From: Bacteroidetes bacterium OLB9
GTDB taxonomy: Bacteria; Bacteroidota; Bacteroidia; Chitinophagales; Saprospiraceae
Length of the DNA: 64,000 nucleotides
Direction: 5' to 3'
Assembly: GCA_001567255.1 (NCBI GenBank)
Contig: LNBW01000032.1
Span: 1-64,000, forward strand
The translations under genes were made by a program, and so were the position numbers. Of this stretch, positions 30,045-39,761 are shown piece after piece. Each line of letters opens with the position of its first letter. The first letter of the stretch is position 1. The notes beneath the pieces were generated by a model. It did no database searches. It had not been told where the DNA came from and worked only from the letters and a program-made list of their open reading frames with translations.

Positions 30045-31752
30045 ATGTATTTTAATTCAAATGGAGCTAAAGAGCAGACATACGATGCGATTGTCATTGG
30101 TTCAGGCATCAGTGGTGGATGGGCAGCTAAAGAATTGTGCGAAAAAGGGTTAAAAACCTTAGTACTGGAGCGTGGCAGGATGGTAAAGCACGGTGACTAT
30201 CCTACTGCCATGAAGGAAAACTGGGAACTTCCTAATAGAAACCGTATGACACCCAAAGAAATGGAAGATTATAAAATTCAAGAACGAACTGGATATACTG
30301 TCACTCCGGCAACAGTACACTGGTGGCCAAAGGACACAGAAAACCCTTACACTGAAAAAAAAGCCTTTTGACTGGATCAGAGCTTATCACGTAGGTGGAA
30401 GATCACTGCTTTGGGGAAGACAATCCTATCGCATGGGAGATCTGGATTTTGAAGCCAACCTTAAAGATGGTATAGCTGTTGATTGGCCTGTAAGATACAA
30501 GGATATCCAACCGTGGTACGATTATGTCGAAAAATATATCGGTGTAAGTGGTCAAAATGAAGGATTATTTCAGCTGCCGGATGGTGTTTTTCAGCCTCCT
30601 TTTGAATATAATTGCCTAGAAAAGTCAGTCAAAAAACGTGTAAAAGAAGTACTTGGGCGTGATATTATCATGGGTAGAACTGCCCATATCACCGTCGAAG
30701 GCGGATGGAAAGGTCGAGGAACCTGCCAGACGAGAAATCGATGTATGAGAGGATGTCCTTATGGTGCTTACTTCAGTTCTAATGCTTCTACGCTACCTGC
30801 TGCCGAAGCTACAGGTAATATGACCATCCGACCTTTTTCGATTGTTACAGATATTATTCTCAATGATGATGCTACTCGTGCTAAAGGAGTGCGAATTAGA
30901 GATGCAGAAACACTGGAAACACATGAATATTTTGCTAAAGTTATTTTTATCTGTGCTTCTACCTTTGGGTCAACCCAAATTCTGCTCAATAGTACCTCAG
31001 AACGGTTTCCTGATGGTTTGGGTAATGATAGTGGAGAGTTGGGTTGCAATGTAATGGACCATCATTTTCTCGTAGGAGCTTACGGCACATCTGATGATTT
31101 TAAAGATCAAACCACTAAAGGTCGTCGTCCTACAGGAATATATATACCAAGATTCAGAAATATAGACGAAAAATCCAAAATGCCTAATTTTATTCGTGGC
31201 TATGGTTTTCAAGGTGGTGCAGGCCGACAAGGATGGTGGCGATACATTCCTGAAGCACAATTTGGCACCGAGTTTAAAGCAGCATTGAGCCAGAGTGGCA
31301 ACTGGACTTTTGGTATAACGGCATTTGGCGAAAGCCTACCCTATCACGAAAATAGAATTTATATCAATAGAGAACTCAAAGATAAATATGACCTTCCTAC
31401 TTTAACAATGGATGTAGAGTGGAAAACCAATGAGTGGGAGATGAGAAAAGACATGAAGGAGACAGCTGTCGAAATATTAGAAGCAGGAGGCCTGAGAAAC
31501 GTCAATGCTTATGAAGATAGTAGTAATCCAGGACTGGCAATTCATGAAATGGGTACTGCCAGAATGGGACACGATCCAAAAACGTCCGTACTCAACAAAT
31601 GGAATCAGATCCACTCAGTACCTAACATATTTGTTACTGACGGGTCATTTATGACTTCTGCCAGCTGTGTCAATCCATCGCTCACTTATATGGCATTCAC
31701 TGCTCGAGCAGCCAATCATGCAGTGGAAGAACTCAAAAAAGGAAATTTATAA
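30045..31752 (+). CDS. GMC family oxidoreductase (large subunit), frameshifted
   Basis: About 569 residues once joined. The N-terminal part has the FAD Rossmann fold (AIVIGSGISGGWAAKEL, LVLERGR); the rest has a Cys-containing stretch (CQTRNRCMRGCPYGAY) and the C-terminal FAD segment HEMGTARMGHDP and SCVNPSLTYMAF. The two parts are out of frame at an A8 run (30355-30362); with seven A they join as EKKPFDWIRAYHVGGRS. One inserted A is the likely cause. The family oxidises sugars (glucoside 3-dehydrogenase or gluconate 2-dehydrogenase type) and needs the small subunit encoded just downstream. Confidence 0.9.
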
Positions 31753-31774
31753 AAAATTTATTTAATTTTGGACA

Positions 31775-32351
31775 ATGGACAGACGAGAAACTCTTAAAAC
31801 CATATCTCTTCTATTAGGATATAGCTTAACAGCAGGAACTGCAACAGCTTTTTTAAATGGATGTAAGGCCAGCACATCAGATGACTGGAAACCTACCACA
31901 CTAACAGAAGAAGAAGTCAATACCCTTGCCGAAATCTGCGAAGCTATCTTGCCCAAAACAGATACTCCCGGCGCAAAAGATGCACTTTGCCATAGGTATA
32001 TTGACGAAATGATTACCCATTTTTATACTGAAGACAAAAGAACATATTTTAAAAAAGAATTAAAAAAAATTCGATCAAAAGTCCAAAGGAAAATACGCTC
32101 GTCCTTTTTCGGCCCTCAATCCAAGTGAAAAGGAAGCTATTCTAGGAATTTTAAGTAAAGAGCCAAAGCAAGAAGATAATAATCCTGAAAATTATGACCC
32201 CATTTTTAAAATAATAAAAGATGCCACTGTCAGTGGTTATTTTTCTAGCGAAGTAGGTGCAAAAGGAGGCCTTTGTATTTATGACCCAATACCTGGTCCA
32301 TACCTAGGTTGTATTGATTATAGTACTGTAGGCAAAACGTATGTATATTAA
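31775..32351 (+). CDS. Gluconate 2-dehydrogenase subunit 3 family protein, frameshifted
   Basis: About 191 residues when joined. An RR-containing leader (MDRRETLKTISLLLGY, then a Cys near residue 30) is followed by the family motif LAEICEAILPKTDTPGAKDA. The frame breaks at an A8 run (32062-32069). With one A fewer it reads KKFDQKSKGKYARPFSALNP and runs on to a TAA at 32349-32351, ending with GGLCIYDPIPGPYLGCIDY, the usual C-terminus. It is the periplasmic partner of the GMC dehydrogenase immediately upstream. Confidence 0.88.
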
Positions 32352-32362
32352 TCACAGAGCGC

Positions 32363-33313
32363 ATGTTTAAATCCCTCACCTATAGCTTATTTCTGGTATG
32401 CCTAATGATGATAGGTTGTAAAAACCAGGCTACCGAGACTACTCCCACTCAGGTATCTGCCGCTGACAGCATCAAGTTATCACTGGCACAATGGTCCTTT
32501 CATAGAGCTTTAAAAAGTGGAGAGATGAATAATGTAGATTTTATCCATACCGCTAAAGAATTGGGCTTCAGTGGTGTAGAATACGTGAATCAGTTTTTTG
32601 TAAATAAAGCACGAGATACCGCTTTTTTAGATCAATTAAATGCTGCAGCTAAAGCCAACCAGATTCAGCAGCTGCTTATTATGGTTGACGAAGAAGGTCA
32701 TTTAGGAGATTTAGATTCTATAAAGAGAGTTAAGGCCGTAGAAAATCATAAAAAATGGATTGATGCTGCTGCTTATCTAGGATGTCATTCTATCAGAGTC
32801 AATGCTTATGGTGATGGTAATGAAACTGAAGTGGCAGATGCAGTTATACGCTCAATGAGAGCACTCGCTGATTATGCGGCAAAAAAAGGATTGAATGTAA
32901 TCATCGAAAATCATGGAGGATACTCAGCTAATGCTGAATGGCTCGTCGAAATTCTCCGTAGAGCCGATCGTAAAAACATAGGTGCACTTCCTGATTTTGG
33001 AAACTTCTGCATGAAAAGGTCTAATGGCCAGCTCTGGGGTAGCAACTGCATTGAGGAGTACAACAAATATAAAGGAGTAGCTTTGATGATGCCTTTTGCT
33101 AAAGGTGTTAGTGCAAAATCATACAATTTTGGTGAAATGGGATATGAAACAACCATAGATTACACCAAAATGATAGAAATTGTGCTAGGCGCAGGCTATA
33201 AAGGCTATATTGGCGTTGAATATGAAGGCGATAAGTACAGTGAAAAAGATGGTGTTATTGCTACCAAAACTTTAATTGAAAAATGTCTAAATCAATATAA
33301 AAATAAAGGGTAA
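32363..33313 (+). CDS. Sugar phosphate isomerase/epimerase-like lipoprotein
   Basis: 316 residues. Lipoprotein signal with the Cys in LVCLMMIGCKNQ, so anchored in a membrane facing outward. A TIM barrel of the xylose-isomerase-like superfamily follows, with metal-site residues in IENHGG, LPDFGNF and GVEYEGD. Last gene of the sugar-oxidation cluster, 11 bp after the small subunit gene. Related proteins occur beside GMC oxidoreductases in 3-keto-sugar pathways. Confidence 0.88.
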   Translation: MFKSLTYSLFLVCLMMIGCKNQATETTPTQVSAADSIKLSLAQWSFHRALKSGEMNNVDFIHTAKELGFSGVEYVNQFFVNKARDTAFLDQLNAAAKANQIQQLLIMVDEEGHLGDLDSIKRVKAVENHKKWIDAAAYLGCHSIRVNAYGDGNETEVADAVIRSMRALADYAAKKGLNVIIENHGGYSANAEWLVEILRRADRKNIGALPDFGNFCMKRSNGQLWGSNCIEEYNKYKGVALMMPFAKGVSAKSYNFGEMGYETTIDYTKMIEIVLGAGYKGYIGVEYEGDKYSEKDGVIATKTLIEKCLNQYKNKG

Positions 33314-33340
33314 AACACCAGTGAGATATTTTACCCTTTA
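33304..33340. terminator. Bidirectional terminator between two convergent genes
   Basis: A perfect 12-bp stem (TAAAGGGTAAAA at 33304-33315, its complement at 33329-33340) with a 13-nt loop, A-rich before and T-rich after. It overlaps the TAA of the isomerase gene and can serve trxB from the other side. Confidence 0.8.
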
Positions 33341-33357
33341 ATTCTATTTAGTAAAAA

Positions 33358-34299
33358 TTATATCACTCCTTTCTCTGCGAGGTACTTTTCAGCATCCAAT
33401 GCAGCCATACATCCGGTTCCTGCAGCGGTTACCGCCTGGCGATATACATCATCTTGTACATCACCACACGCAAATACCCCTGCAACATTAGTGCGAGTGC
33501 AACCCGGTTCTGTCACGATATATTTATTTTCATTCATATGGATCCAGCCTTCAAAGACCTCAGTATTAGGTTTATGACCTATGGCCACAAACAAGGCTGT
33601 CACCGGCAGTTCTTTCTTATCGCCTGTCACATTATTAACAACTCTCAGACCATTGACAACCTCTTCTCCGAGTACTTCTTCTGCTTCTGTATTCCAGTGT
33701 ATTTCGATATTTTGAGTTTTAAATACACGTTCTTGCATGATCTTAGAAGCACGCATTTCGTCTCTTCTCACTAGCATATGTACCTTTGAACACAATTTTG
33801 CCAGGTAAGTAGCCTCTTCAGCAGCCGTATCACCTGCTCCCACAATAGCTACCTCTTGGCCTCTGAAGAAAAATCCATCACACACAGCACATGCTGAAAC
33901 ACCATTATTTCTTAATCGCTGTTCTGATTCTAGTCCTAGCCATCTAGCACTGGCACCCGTGGCTATAATAACAGCATCAGCATGTATTTCTTGGCCTGAT
34001 TCTGTCCAAACCTTATGTACTGGTCCCGAAAAATCCCCCTTAGCAATAAGCTCATATCTAACATCGGTCCCAAATCTCTCCGCTTGCTTTCTGAAATCTT
34101 CCATCATTTGTGGCCCCATAATTCCATCAGGATAGTCCAGGGAATTTTCCACATCAGTGGTAGTGGTCAATTGACCACCTGGTTCCATCCCAGTATATAA
34201 CACAGGAGATAAGTTAGCTCTCGCTGCATAAATAGCAGCCGTATAGCCGGCAGGACCGGATCCTATGATTAGACATTTTACTCTTTCTATTTCAGCCAT
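33358..34299 (-). CDS. trxB: Thioredoxin-disulfide reductase
   Basis: 313 residues. NADPH- and FAD-dependent reduction of thioredoxin in the cytoplasm. FAD site GSGPAGYTAAIYAARA, redox pair CAVCDG near residue 138, NADPH site GAGDTAAEEATYL and the C-terminal GVFACGDVQD. Its promoter has TAATTTTG just upstream (around 34312). It converges with the sugar-oxidation cluster at a shared terminator. Confidence 0.97.
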   Translation of the reverse strand: MAEIERVKCLIIGSGPAGYTAAIYAARANLSPVLYTGMEPGGQLTTTTDVENSLDYPDGIMGPQMMEDFRKQAERFGTDVRYELIAKGDFSGPVHKVWTESGQEIHADAVIIATGASARWLGLESEQRLRNNGVSACAVCDGFFFRGQEVAIVGAGDTAAEEATYLAKLCSKVHMLVRRDEMRASKIMQERVFKTQNIEIHWNTEAEEVLGEEVVNGLRVVNNVTGDKKELPVTALFVAIGHKPNTEVFEGWIHMNENKYIVTEPGCTRTNVAGVFACGDVQDDVYRQAVTAAGTGCMAALDAEKYLAEKGVI

Positions 34300-34479
34300 A
34301 AAACTTTTTTTTGCAAAATTAACAATTTAAAACTGCACATACACCATAGTCACAAGATTAAAACTCGATGCAGTGTCACTATATAACCATATTGACCTTA
34401 TACTGTTGCATAAATATTCTTAAAAAAATGAATCAAGTAACTATTGTTACATTAATAAATCAGGCTATTGAAAATTTAG

Positions 34480-34487
34480 TATTTTTG
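34480..34487 (+). promoter_or_regulatory. -7 box of the di-haem peroxidase gene
   Basis: TATTTTTG about 16 bp before the ATG, implying a very short leader. Confidence 0.55.
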
Positions 34488-34503
34488 CACCTAAAATTCA
34501 TTG

Positions 34504-35439
34504 ATGCAGATTCGAATTGCTTTCCTTTTCATTAGTTTGATAATACTGGTCGCTGCAATAACGGAGCCGGTCACTAAGGTTCAACTAGGAGAAAAGCTTT
34601 TCCATGATCCTATTCTTTCGCGAGATAGTACATTAAGTTGCGCTTCTTGCCATAAACCTCAATTTGCTTTTGCTGATACCGTCGCCATCACTCCGGGAAT
34701 TGAGGGTCGAATAGGAAGAAGAAATGCACCATCCATCATGAATATGGCTTTCCGTAGTAATTTTTTCTTCGATGGTAGAGCAGCAACATTGCGCGACCAG
34801 GTGCATTTTCCGATTGAAGACCCGATGGAAATGGATTTAGAATACAGTATTGCTATTGAACGAATCAACAATCACCCGTACTACAAGGATGCTTTTCTGA
34901 AGATATACGGTGAGGCACCCAATGCTGACAATATAGCTGATGCTATTGCTTCATTTGAAGAGTCACTGGAAACATCCGATACTGAGTTTGATGCATGGAT
35001 GGCTGATAAAGAAAATACCATGACAGAAGCGGCCATACGTGGCAAAGATATTTTCATAAGTGATCGAGCAAAGTGTTTTGACTGTCATTTCGGGCCCGAC
35101 TTCACCGCTGATGAATTCAGAAATATAGGTTTGTATGATGGCATATCCTATAAAGATGCCGGACGCTACGAAGTAACTAAAAATCCGGCTGATCTAGGTA
35201 AGTTTAAAGTTCCCGGTCTTAGGAATGTAGCCATTACTGCACCATATATGCATGATGGCAGCTTTAAGACATTGCGCGATGTTATTGATTATTATAGTAA
35301 TCCTTATGAATTTGTAGCAAATCCTATCAATATTGATACGCTACTAGCAAGGCCATTGAACCTTTCAGAACAAGAAAAACAAGATCTGGAAGCTTTCCTG
35401 CTGAGTTTGACGGACAAAAGATTTATTCCTAAGTCGTAA
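34504..35439 (+). CDS. Cytochrome c peroxidase (di-haem, MauG/CcpA family)
   Basis: 311 residues from the ATG at 34504; a TTG directly before it is less likely to be used. Signal peptide (IAFLFISLIILVAAI). Two haem-binding motifs, CASCHK near residue 45 and CFDCHF near residue 190, plus family segments DGRAATLRDQ and MHDGSFKTLRDVI. It reduces hydrogen peroxide in the periplasm with electrons from a small cytochrome, or may act as an oxidase. It stands alone, convergent with an FAD enzyme gene 1 bp away. Confidence 0.92.
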   Translation: MQIRIAFLFISLIILVAAITEPVTKVQLGEKLFHDPILSRDSTLSCASCHKPQFAFADTVAITPGIEGRIGRRNAPSIMNMAFRSNFFFDGRAATLRDQVHFPIEDPMEMDLEYSIAIERINNHPYYKDAFLKIYGEAPNADNIADAIASFEESLETSDTEFDAWMADKENTMTEAAIRGKDIFISDRAKCFDCHFGPDFTADEFRNIGLYDGISYKDAGRYEVTKNPADLGKFKVPGLRNVAITAPYMHDGSFKTLRDVIDYYSNPYEFVANPINIDTLLARPLNLSEQEKQDLEAFLLSLTDKRFIPKS

Positions 35440-35440
35440 T

Positions 35441-36484
35441 TCAAATCTTTAAATCCTCAGGATTCTTATGTATAATATAGTTTGAAAACTGCTGCGCAAG
35501 GTAAGGCCCCATGCTGGAACCTTTAGTGCCTAATCCATTGAAAAAATACATTCCATTATAAGTTTCATGCACTTTAAATACCGGTCTTCGGCTTCGCATC
35601 GTAGGCCGGATTGCTGCAATATGATCAATCACTTCAAACGGTATCTTCAGTATTCTTTTCAGCTCACCATAGATCATTTCATAGGCTTCAGGATCGGGGG
35701 TATCTGATTCGCAATTCCATTTATAATCTGATCCTGCCCAATACACATCATCATATTGATGAACGATAAAAATACCATCTTTGTACATTTTTGTAAATGG
35801 AGCGCCCTGTATTTTTACCAACAATACATCTCCTTTTGATGGTGCAAGGCCGACATTTGGAAAAAACGGATTATCCTTACCTTTAAATCCTTCACAAAAG
35901 ACGATTTCATTAAAACTTAAGCCTCGATATTGATACGATGAAGTAGTAATATTGAGCTGTTGATGATCAAATTTTTCTGATAGATATGCACCAGATGCCT
36001 TCCATAATTCCCTGAATCCCTCAAGAATTTGACGCCAATTGACGTGAAATGAATGTGTCAGCTCACCATATGCAAATGATGGCTGTACTTTGCATTCAAA
36101 CTCTGACACATCTTGATGCTCAACGATGTATTTTTTAGTGATCGGTTCAGCACTTTTTGACAGCCAAATATTTTCATCAGCAGGTGTAGCTAATGTTCTT
36201 ACCACATTGGCTTCTACATAGGCTTGAATACCAAGTTTTTTGCTTATCTCATCATATACACGACGTGCCACAGGTAGAAAATCATTAATCCTCCAGCTTA
36301 GTACAAAGTTTTTCCCTGTAATGGGATTGACAATGCCTGCTGCGACCATTGAGGAAGATCCTTCAAAATGATTATCTATGACTAGAATCTTTTTACCGGC
36401 CTCAGATAAAAAATAAGCCATCAATGTACCTGCCATGCCTTGCCCTACAATTACAATATCAAATTGTTGTGCCACGTCACTCAT
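35441..36484 (-). CDS. FAD-dependent oxidoreductase (DAO family, ThiO/DadA-like)
   Basis: 347 residues. FAD Rossmann motif IVGQGMAGTLMAYFL, then SSMVAAGIVNPITGKNF and a C-terminal FNGLGTKGSSMGPYLA. This is the amine/amino-acid oxidase (DAO) fold as in ThiO, DadA or MnmC C-terminal domains. Its ATG overlaps the original TGA of the MmcQ-like gene upstream, so the two were co-translated. Substrate unknown. Confidence 0.88.
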   Translation of the reverse strand: MSDVAQQFDIVIVGQGMAGTLMAYFLSEAGKKILVIDNHFEGSSSMVAAGIVNPITGKNFVLSWRINDFLPVARRVYDEISKKLGIQAYVEANVVRTLATPADENIWLSKSAEPITKKYIVEHQDVSEFECKVQPSFAYGELTHSFHVNWRQILEGFRELWKASGAYLSEKFDHQQLNITTSSYQYRGLSFNEIVFCEGFKGKDNPFFPNVGLAPSKGDVLLVKIQGAPFTKMYKDGIFIVHQYDDVYWAGSDYKWNCESDTPDPEAYEMIYGELKRILKIPFEVIDHIAAIRPTMRSRRPVFKVHETYNGMYFFNGLGTKGSSMGPYLAQQFSNYIIHKNPEDLKI

Positions 36485-36545
36485 TCAATAAAGATTGGAT
36501 AGCTTTAGGTAATGATGATCTAACTAAATGATAGGAGTGATCAAT

Positions 36546-36836
36546 TTATTCTTTCACTAACTTATTATCTAAATCGCTGTCAAAATAGACAGTATTCCAG
36601 TGTTTTTTATTCATGTGGTAACCAGGTACGATTTCGTCATGGCTTTCTCTCAACATTATTGCCTTGTCAGGATCACATTTCAAGTTGATGGATGGCGGAA
36701 TGTCATTCAATCCTGTCAGCGCAAAAATTTTGCCACCCACCTTAAATACGATTGTATGCTCATCAAAAGGAAAAGACTCTTCTGCTCCGGGTTTTGACAT
36801 GCAATATTCTACAATTTCTTCAATATCCATACGCAT
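36546..36836 (-). CDS. MmcQ/YjbR family protein, truncated by a nonsense codon
   Basis: 96 residues: GAEESFPFDEHTIVFKVGGKIFAL and SINLKCDPDKA (in pieces) are typical of the MmcQ/YjbR (CyaY-like) DNA-binding family. A TAA follows KLVKE. Read past it, the same frame continues for 22 codons (IDHSYHLVRSSLPKAIQSLL and two more) to a TGA at 36479-36477 that overlaps the start of the FAD gene. The total would be 119 residues, the normal length. The stop probably replaced a Leu codon (TTA to TAA). Either a recent mutation, a base error, or readthrough. Confidence 0.85.
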   Translation of the reverse strand: MRMDIEEIVEYCMSKPGAEESFPFDEHTIVFKVGGKIFALTGLNDIPPSINLKCDPDKAIMLRESHDEIVPGYHMNKKHWNTVYFDSDLDNKLVKE

Positions 36837-36843
36837 ACGAGAA

Positions 36844-37428
36844 TTACATCAGCAAATGTCCCATTTTATCCTTTTTTACTTGTAGATAATTCTTATTCTG
36901 GATTCTGGATGGCATAACCAGTGGAATGCGGGAATTCAACAAAATATCTGAATTTTCGATGGTAGCCAGTTTTTCAGGATTATTCGTTAGTAAGTCTATC
37001 CTCGAAATACCAAGATCTTTCAACATAAAAATAGCAATTTCAAAATCGCGCTCATCAGGTTCAAAACCTAAGTGCACATTAGCTTCGATGGTGTTATACC
37101 CTTTGTCCTGTAAATTGTATGCGTCTAGCTTGTTGTTCAAACCAATACCTCTACCTTCTTGCCTCAGGTATATCATCACACCGGGATGCTGACTGATATA
37201 ATCCATCGCTGCATTAAATTGTTCACCACAATCACACCTGACAGAGCCTAGTAAATCTCCAGTCAGACATTCAGAATGAATACGCACCGGCACGATGCCT
37301 TGAATATCTACATCCTTGTGTACTAATGCAAAATGAGGTTGCTGCTCTTCATGATTTTCTGCATACGTGTATATAAAAAACTCTCCCCATTTTGTAGGGA
37401 GATAGGCCTTAGATTGTCTATTAAACAA
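36844..37428 (-). CDS. ribA: GTP cyclohydrolase II
   Basis: 194 residues, a stand-alone RibA. It opens GTP to the first riboflavin intermediate. The zinc site CLTGDLLGSVRCDCG and the catalytic stretch YLRQEGRGIGL are intact, as is LLTNNPEKL. It begins the leftward operon ribA, MmcQ-like, FAD oxidase with 7-bp and overlapping junctions. No FMN riboswitch fits in its leader of about 15 nt. Confidence 0.95.
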   Translation of the reverse strand: MFNRQSKAYLPTKWGEFFIYTYAENHEEQQPHFALVHKDVDIQGIVPVRIHSECLTGDLLGSVRCDCGEQFNAAMDYISQHPGVMIYLRQEGRGIGLNNKLDAYNLQDKGYNTIEANVHLGFEPDERDFEIAIFMLKDLGISRIDLLTNNPEKLATIENSDILLNSRIPLVMPSRIQNKNYLQVKKDKMGHLLM

Positions 37429-37447
37429 AGTCGAAATAATTTATTTA

Positions 37448-37455
37448 CAAAGGTA
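37448..37455 (-). promoter_or_regulatory. ribA -7 box
   Basis: TACCTTTG on the minus strand, 20 bp before the ribA ATG. Confidence 0.6.
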
Positions 37456-37766
37456 ACAAATTGGTCATGTCTAATGTTTTTTATTGCATAATTTTCCGTA
37501 CCTAATTACTTAATTTAAGTTGAGTCTCTTTATTTAAATAATCAAACTGCACTGGATCATTATTTGAGTACACACTATCTAACATTACACTAACTTATTT
37601 CTAGGACACATATCGCACAATGCGCTCTCCTATTCATTAGCTTCGATTTATAACACCTTGAGATATAATATAAGGAAATACTTGCTGCACTTTCCACTAC
37701 TCATTGTAACAATCACGATAATTACATTATTTTGCAACATAATTTTCCGAAAAGAAAAAAAAATTC
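37456..37766. other. Divergent intergenic region
   Basis: About 310 bp between the ribA promoter and the tRNA promoter. AT-rich; I see no gene or stable hairpin in it. Confidence 0.5.
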
Positions 37767-37774
37767 TATTTTTG
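37767..37774 (+). promoter_or_regulatory. tRNA-Arg -7 box
   Basis: TATTTTTG 18 bp before the tRNA 5' end, a good TAnnTTTG match. Confidence 0.6.
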
Positions 37775-37791
37775 CGTGCCACTCAGTGAAA

Positions 37792-37863
37792 GGTCCCATA
37801 GTTCAACGGATAGAATAGAAGTTTCCTAAACTTTTGATACAGGTTCGATTCCTGTTGGGGCCA
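37792..37863 (+). tRNA. tRNA-Arg (anticodon CCT)
   Basis: A complete 72-nt cloverleaf: acceptor GGTCCCA with TGGGGCC, D stem GTTC/GAAT, anticodon stem GAAGT/ACTTT with loop TTCCTAA (anticodon CCT, reading AGG), T stem ACAGG/CCTGT with loop TTCGATT, discriminator A. The CCA end is not encoded (CTA follows). Confidence 0.95.
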
Positions 37864-37944
37864 CTAATTTATTCTAATGTCTTGTAATTCTATATATTAT
37901 GGGACATTATATTCAAAAATAAAAACAATCCACTTCATACACCA

Positions 37945-38784
37945 GTGATTCTTATTGCAGAAAGCGGCTCCACCAAAACAGACTGGGTTATCATCAACCC
38001 TGATGGAAGCATTCAAACCATCTCTACAAATGGAATGAATCCGGTCACTCAATCTGAACGATTAACTGAAGTCCTAAATGACGACATTTCAAAATCGATT
38101 CGCAGTGCTGAAGAAATTTGGTTTTATGGAGCAGGTGTAGCCAATGATCAGTCTCGAAAAACCATTGAGACCTTACTACTCCAATCCGGTGCAAAAGGCA
38201 AAATATCCATTGAGAGCGATTTGCTTGCTGCAGCACGCGGCGTGTGTAGGCATGAAGCAGGTATCATGGCAATCTTAGGCACCGGATCCAATGCATGTGT
38301 ATATGATGGGCAAGAAATAGTAATGTCAAAGCCTGCATTAGGCTATATCATCGGCGATGAAGGTGGAGCGGTAGATATCGGTAAAGCTGTGTTGAAGGGT
38401 TATTTTTATGAGATTATGCCTGATGAATGGAGGGAAAAATTTAAGGACTATTACAATATTACAAAAGACGATGTACTATTTAATGTATATGCTAAAAATG
38501 AAGGAAGCGCTTATATAGCATCTTTTGCCAGATTTCTGCAGCATTATGACGGTGAGTGGAAAACTGAGCTGCTCATAAAAGTATTTTCTGGCTTTATACA
38601 AAATAGAATTGTACCTTTATATCAAAAATATAAATTTGCAGTTTCTTTCACAGGTTCAGTTGCATATGCTTATAAAGACATTTTAACGAACCTATTAAAG
38701 GAATATGATATCGAAACTAAATCATTCGTTCAGAAGCCACTGGAAGGATTGATAGATTATCATTATAAATTAAAGTATAGATGA
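37945..38784 (+). CDS. BadF/BadG/BcrA/BcrD-type ATPase (N-acetylglucosamine kinase-like)
   Basis: 279 residues from a GTG start (no ATG or other start upstream in frame). ASKHA-fold kinase: phosphate-1 loop AESGSTKTDW, LGTGSNACVYDG, GYIIGDEGGAVDIGKA and FTGSVAYAY. Similar Bacteroidota proteins are annotated as GlcNAc kinases. Its stop overlaps the pfkA start by 4 bp, so the two are translated together, fitting a role in sugar phosphorylation. Confidence 0.88.
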   Translation: MILIAESGSTKTDWVIINPDGSIQTISTNGMNPVTQSERLTEVLNDDISKSIRSAEEIWFYGAGVANDQSRKTIETLLLQSGAKGKISIESDLLAAARGVCRHEAGIMAILGTGSNACVYDGQEIVMSKPALGYIIGDEGGAVDIGKAVLKGYFYEIMPDEWREKFKDYYNITKDDVLFNVYAKNEGSAYIASFARFLQHYDGEWKTELLIKVFSGFIQNRIVPLYQKYKFAVSFTGSVAYAYKDILTNLLKEYDIETKSFVQKPLEGLIDYHYKLKYR

Positions 38785-39761
38785 GTAAAATAAAAAGAAT
38801 TGCAGTGTTGACATCCGGTGGCGATGCTCCGGGCATGAATGCAGCCATTAGATCTGTAGTCAGAACAGCCGTGTATCATGATTTGCATATTTATGGCATT
38901 ATGAGAGGATTTGACGGACTGGTCAAAGGAGATATTAAAAGACTTGAAGCCAAAGATGTGGCCAATATCATTCAACGTGGAGGAACAATTCTAAAGACGG
39001 CCAGAAGTGAGGCTTTTCGAACGCCTGAAGGTAGAAAGCTAGCATATGAACATATCAAGGCTAATGACATTGATGGTATTGTTGCCATTGGAGGTAATGG
39101 CACTTATGCTGGTGGAATGGCCTTTATGAAGGAATATGACGTACCATTTGTAGGAATGCCTGGTACTATCGACAATGATATATTTGGAACTGACTATACC
39201 ATAGGTTTTGATACGGCGATTAATACAGCTATCGAAGCAGTAGATAAAATACGTGATACTGCTGATTCTCACAATAGGATATTTTTTGTGGAAGTCATGG
39301 GACGATACTCGGGATTTATTGCCTTGCATACAGGGATAGGCAGCGGTGCCGGTGGTATATTCTTGCCTGAAATAGAAACCACCGTTGACGATATATCTGA
39401 AATATTAAAACGTGCAGTGATTCGCCAAAAGCTTTTTAACATTATTATTGTAGCCGAGGGCAATCCATCAGGCAATGCCACCGAACTTGCTAAAAAGGTA
39501 AAAGAAGTCAATCCCGAGTTTGACATACGTGTTTCTGTCATCGGACACTTACAGAGAGGCGGCTCACCTACTGCGATGGATAGAGTACTAGCTTCAAGAA
39601 TGGGACACTCAGCAGTCAGAGCCTTGATGAGAGGTGAATCAGGTGTGGCGCTTGGAATTATCAATGACAAAATCACTTTTACTCCTTTTCACGATGCCAT
39701 TCATAAAGTCAAACCACTCAATAAGGAGTTGGTAAGGATGGCTGAAATCCTTGCGATGTAA
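38781..39761 (+). CDS. pfkA: ATP-dependent 6-phosphofructokinase
   Basis: 326 residues. GGDAPGMNAAIR, the substrate motif GTIDND (catalytic Asp), MGRYSGFIA and GHLQRGGSPTA are all as in the bacterial ATP-dependent enzyme. It phosphorylates fructose-6-phosphate in glycolysis. ATGA overlap with the upstream kinase gene and TAATG overlap with cutA downstream show a tight operon. Confidence 0.97.
   Translation: MSKIKRIAVLTSGGDAPGMNAAIRSVVRTAVYHDLHIYGIMRGFDGLVKGDIKRLEAKDVANIIQRGGTILKTARSEAFRTPEGRKLAYEHIKANDIDGIVAIGGNGTYAGGMAFMKEYDVPFVGMPGTIDNDIFGTDYTIGFDTAINTAIEAVDKIRDTADSHNRIFFVEVMGRYSGFIALHTGIGSGAGGIFLPEIETTVDDISEILKRAVIRQKLFNIIIVAEGNPSGNATELAKKVKEVNPEFDIRVSVIGHLQRGGSPTAMDRVLASRMGHSAVRALMRGESGVALGIINDKITFTPFHDAIHKVKPLNKELVRMAEILAM

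Noticed and set aside
37429..37560. FMN riboswitch before ribA
   Set aside because: The promoter is only 20 bp from the start codon; no RFN-type conserved stems seen.
37792..37863. tRNA-Arg as integration site of a mobile island
   Set aside because: No partial tRNA duplicate or intact integrase is seen near it, and flanking genes are housekeeping.
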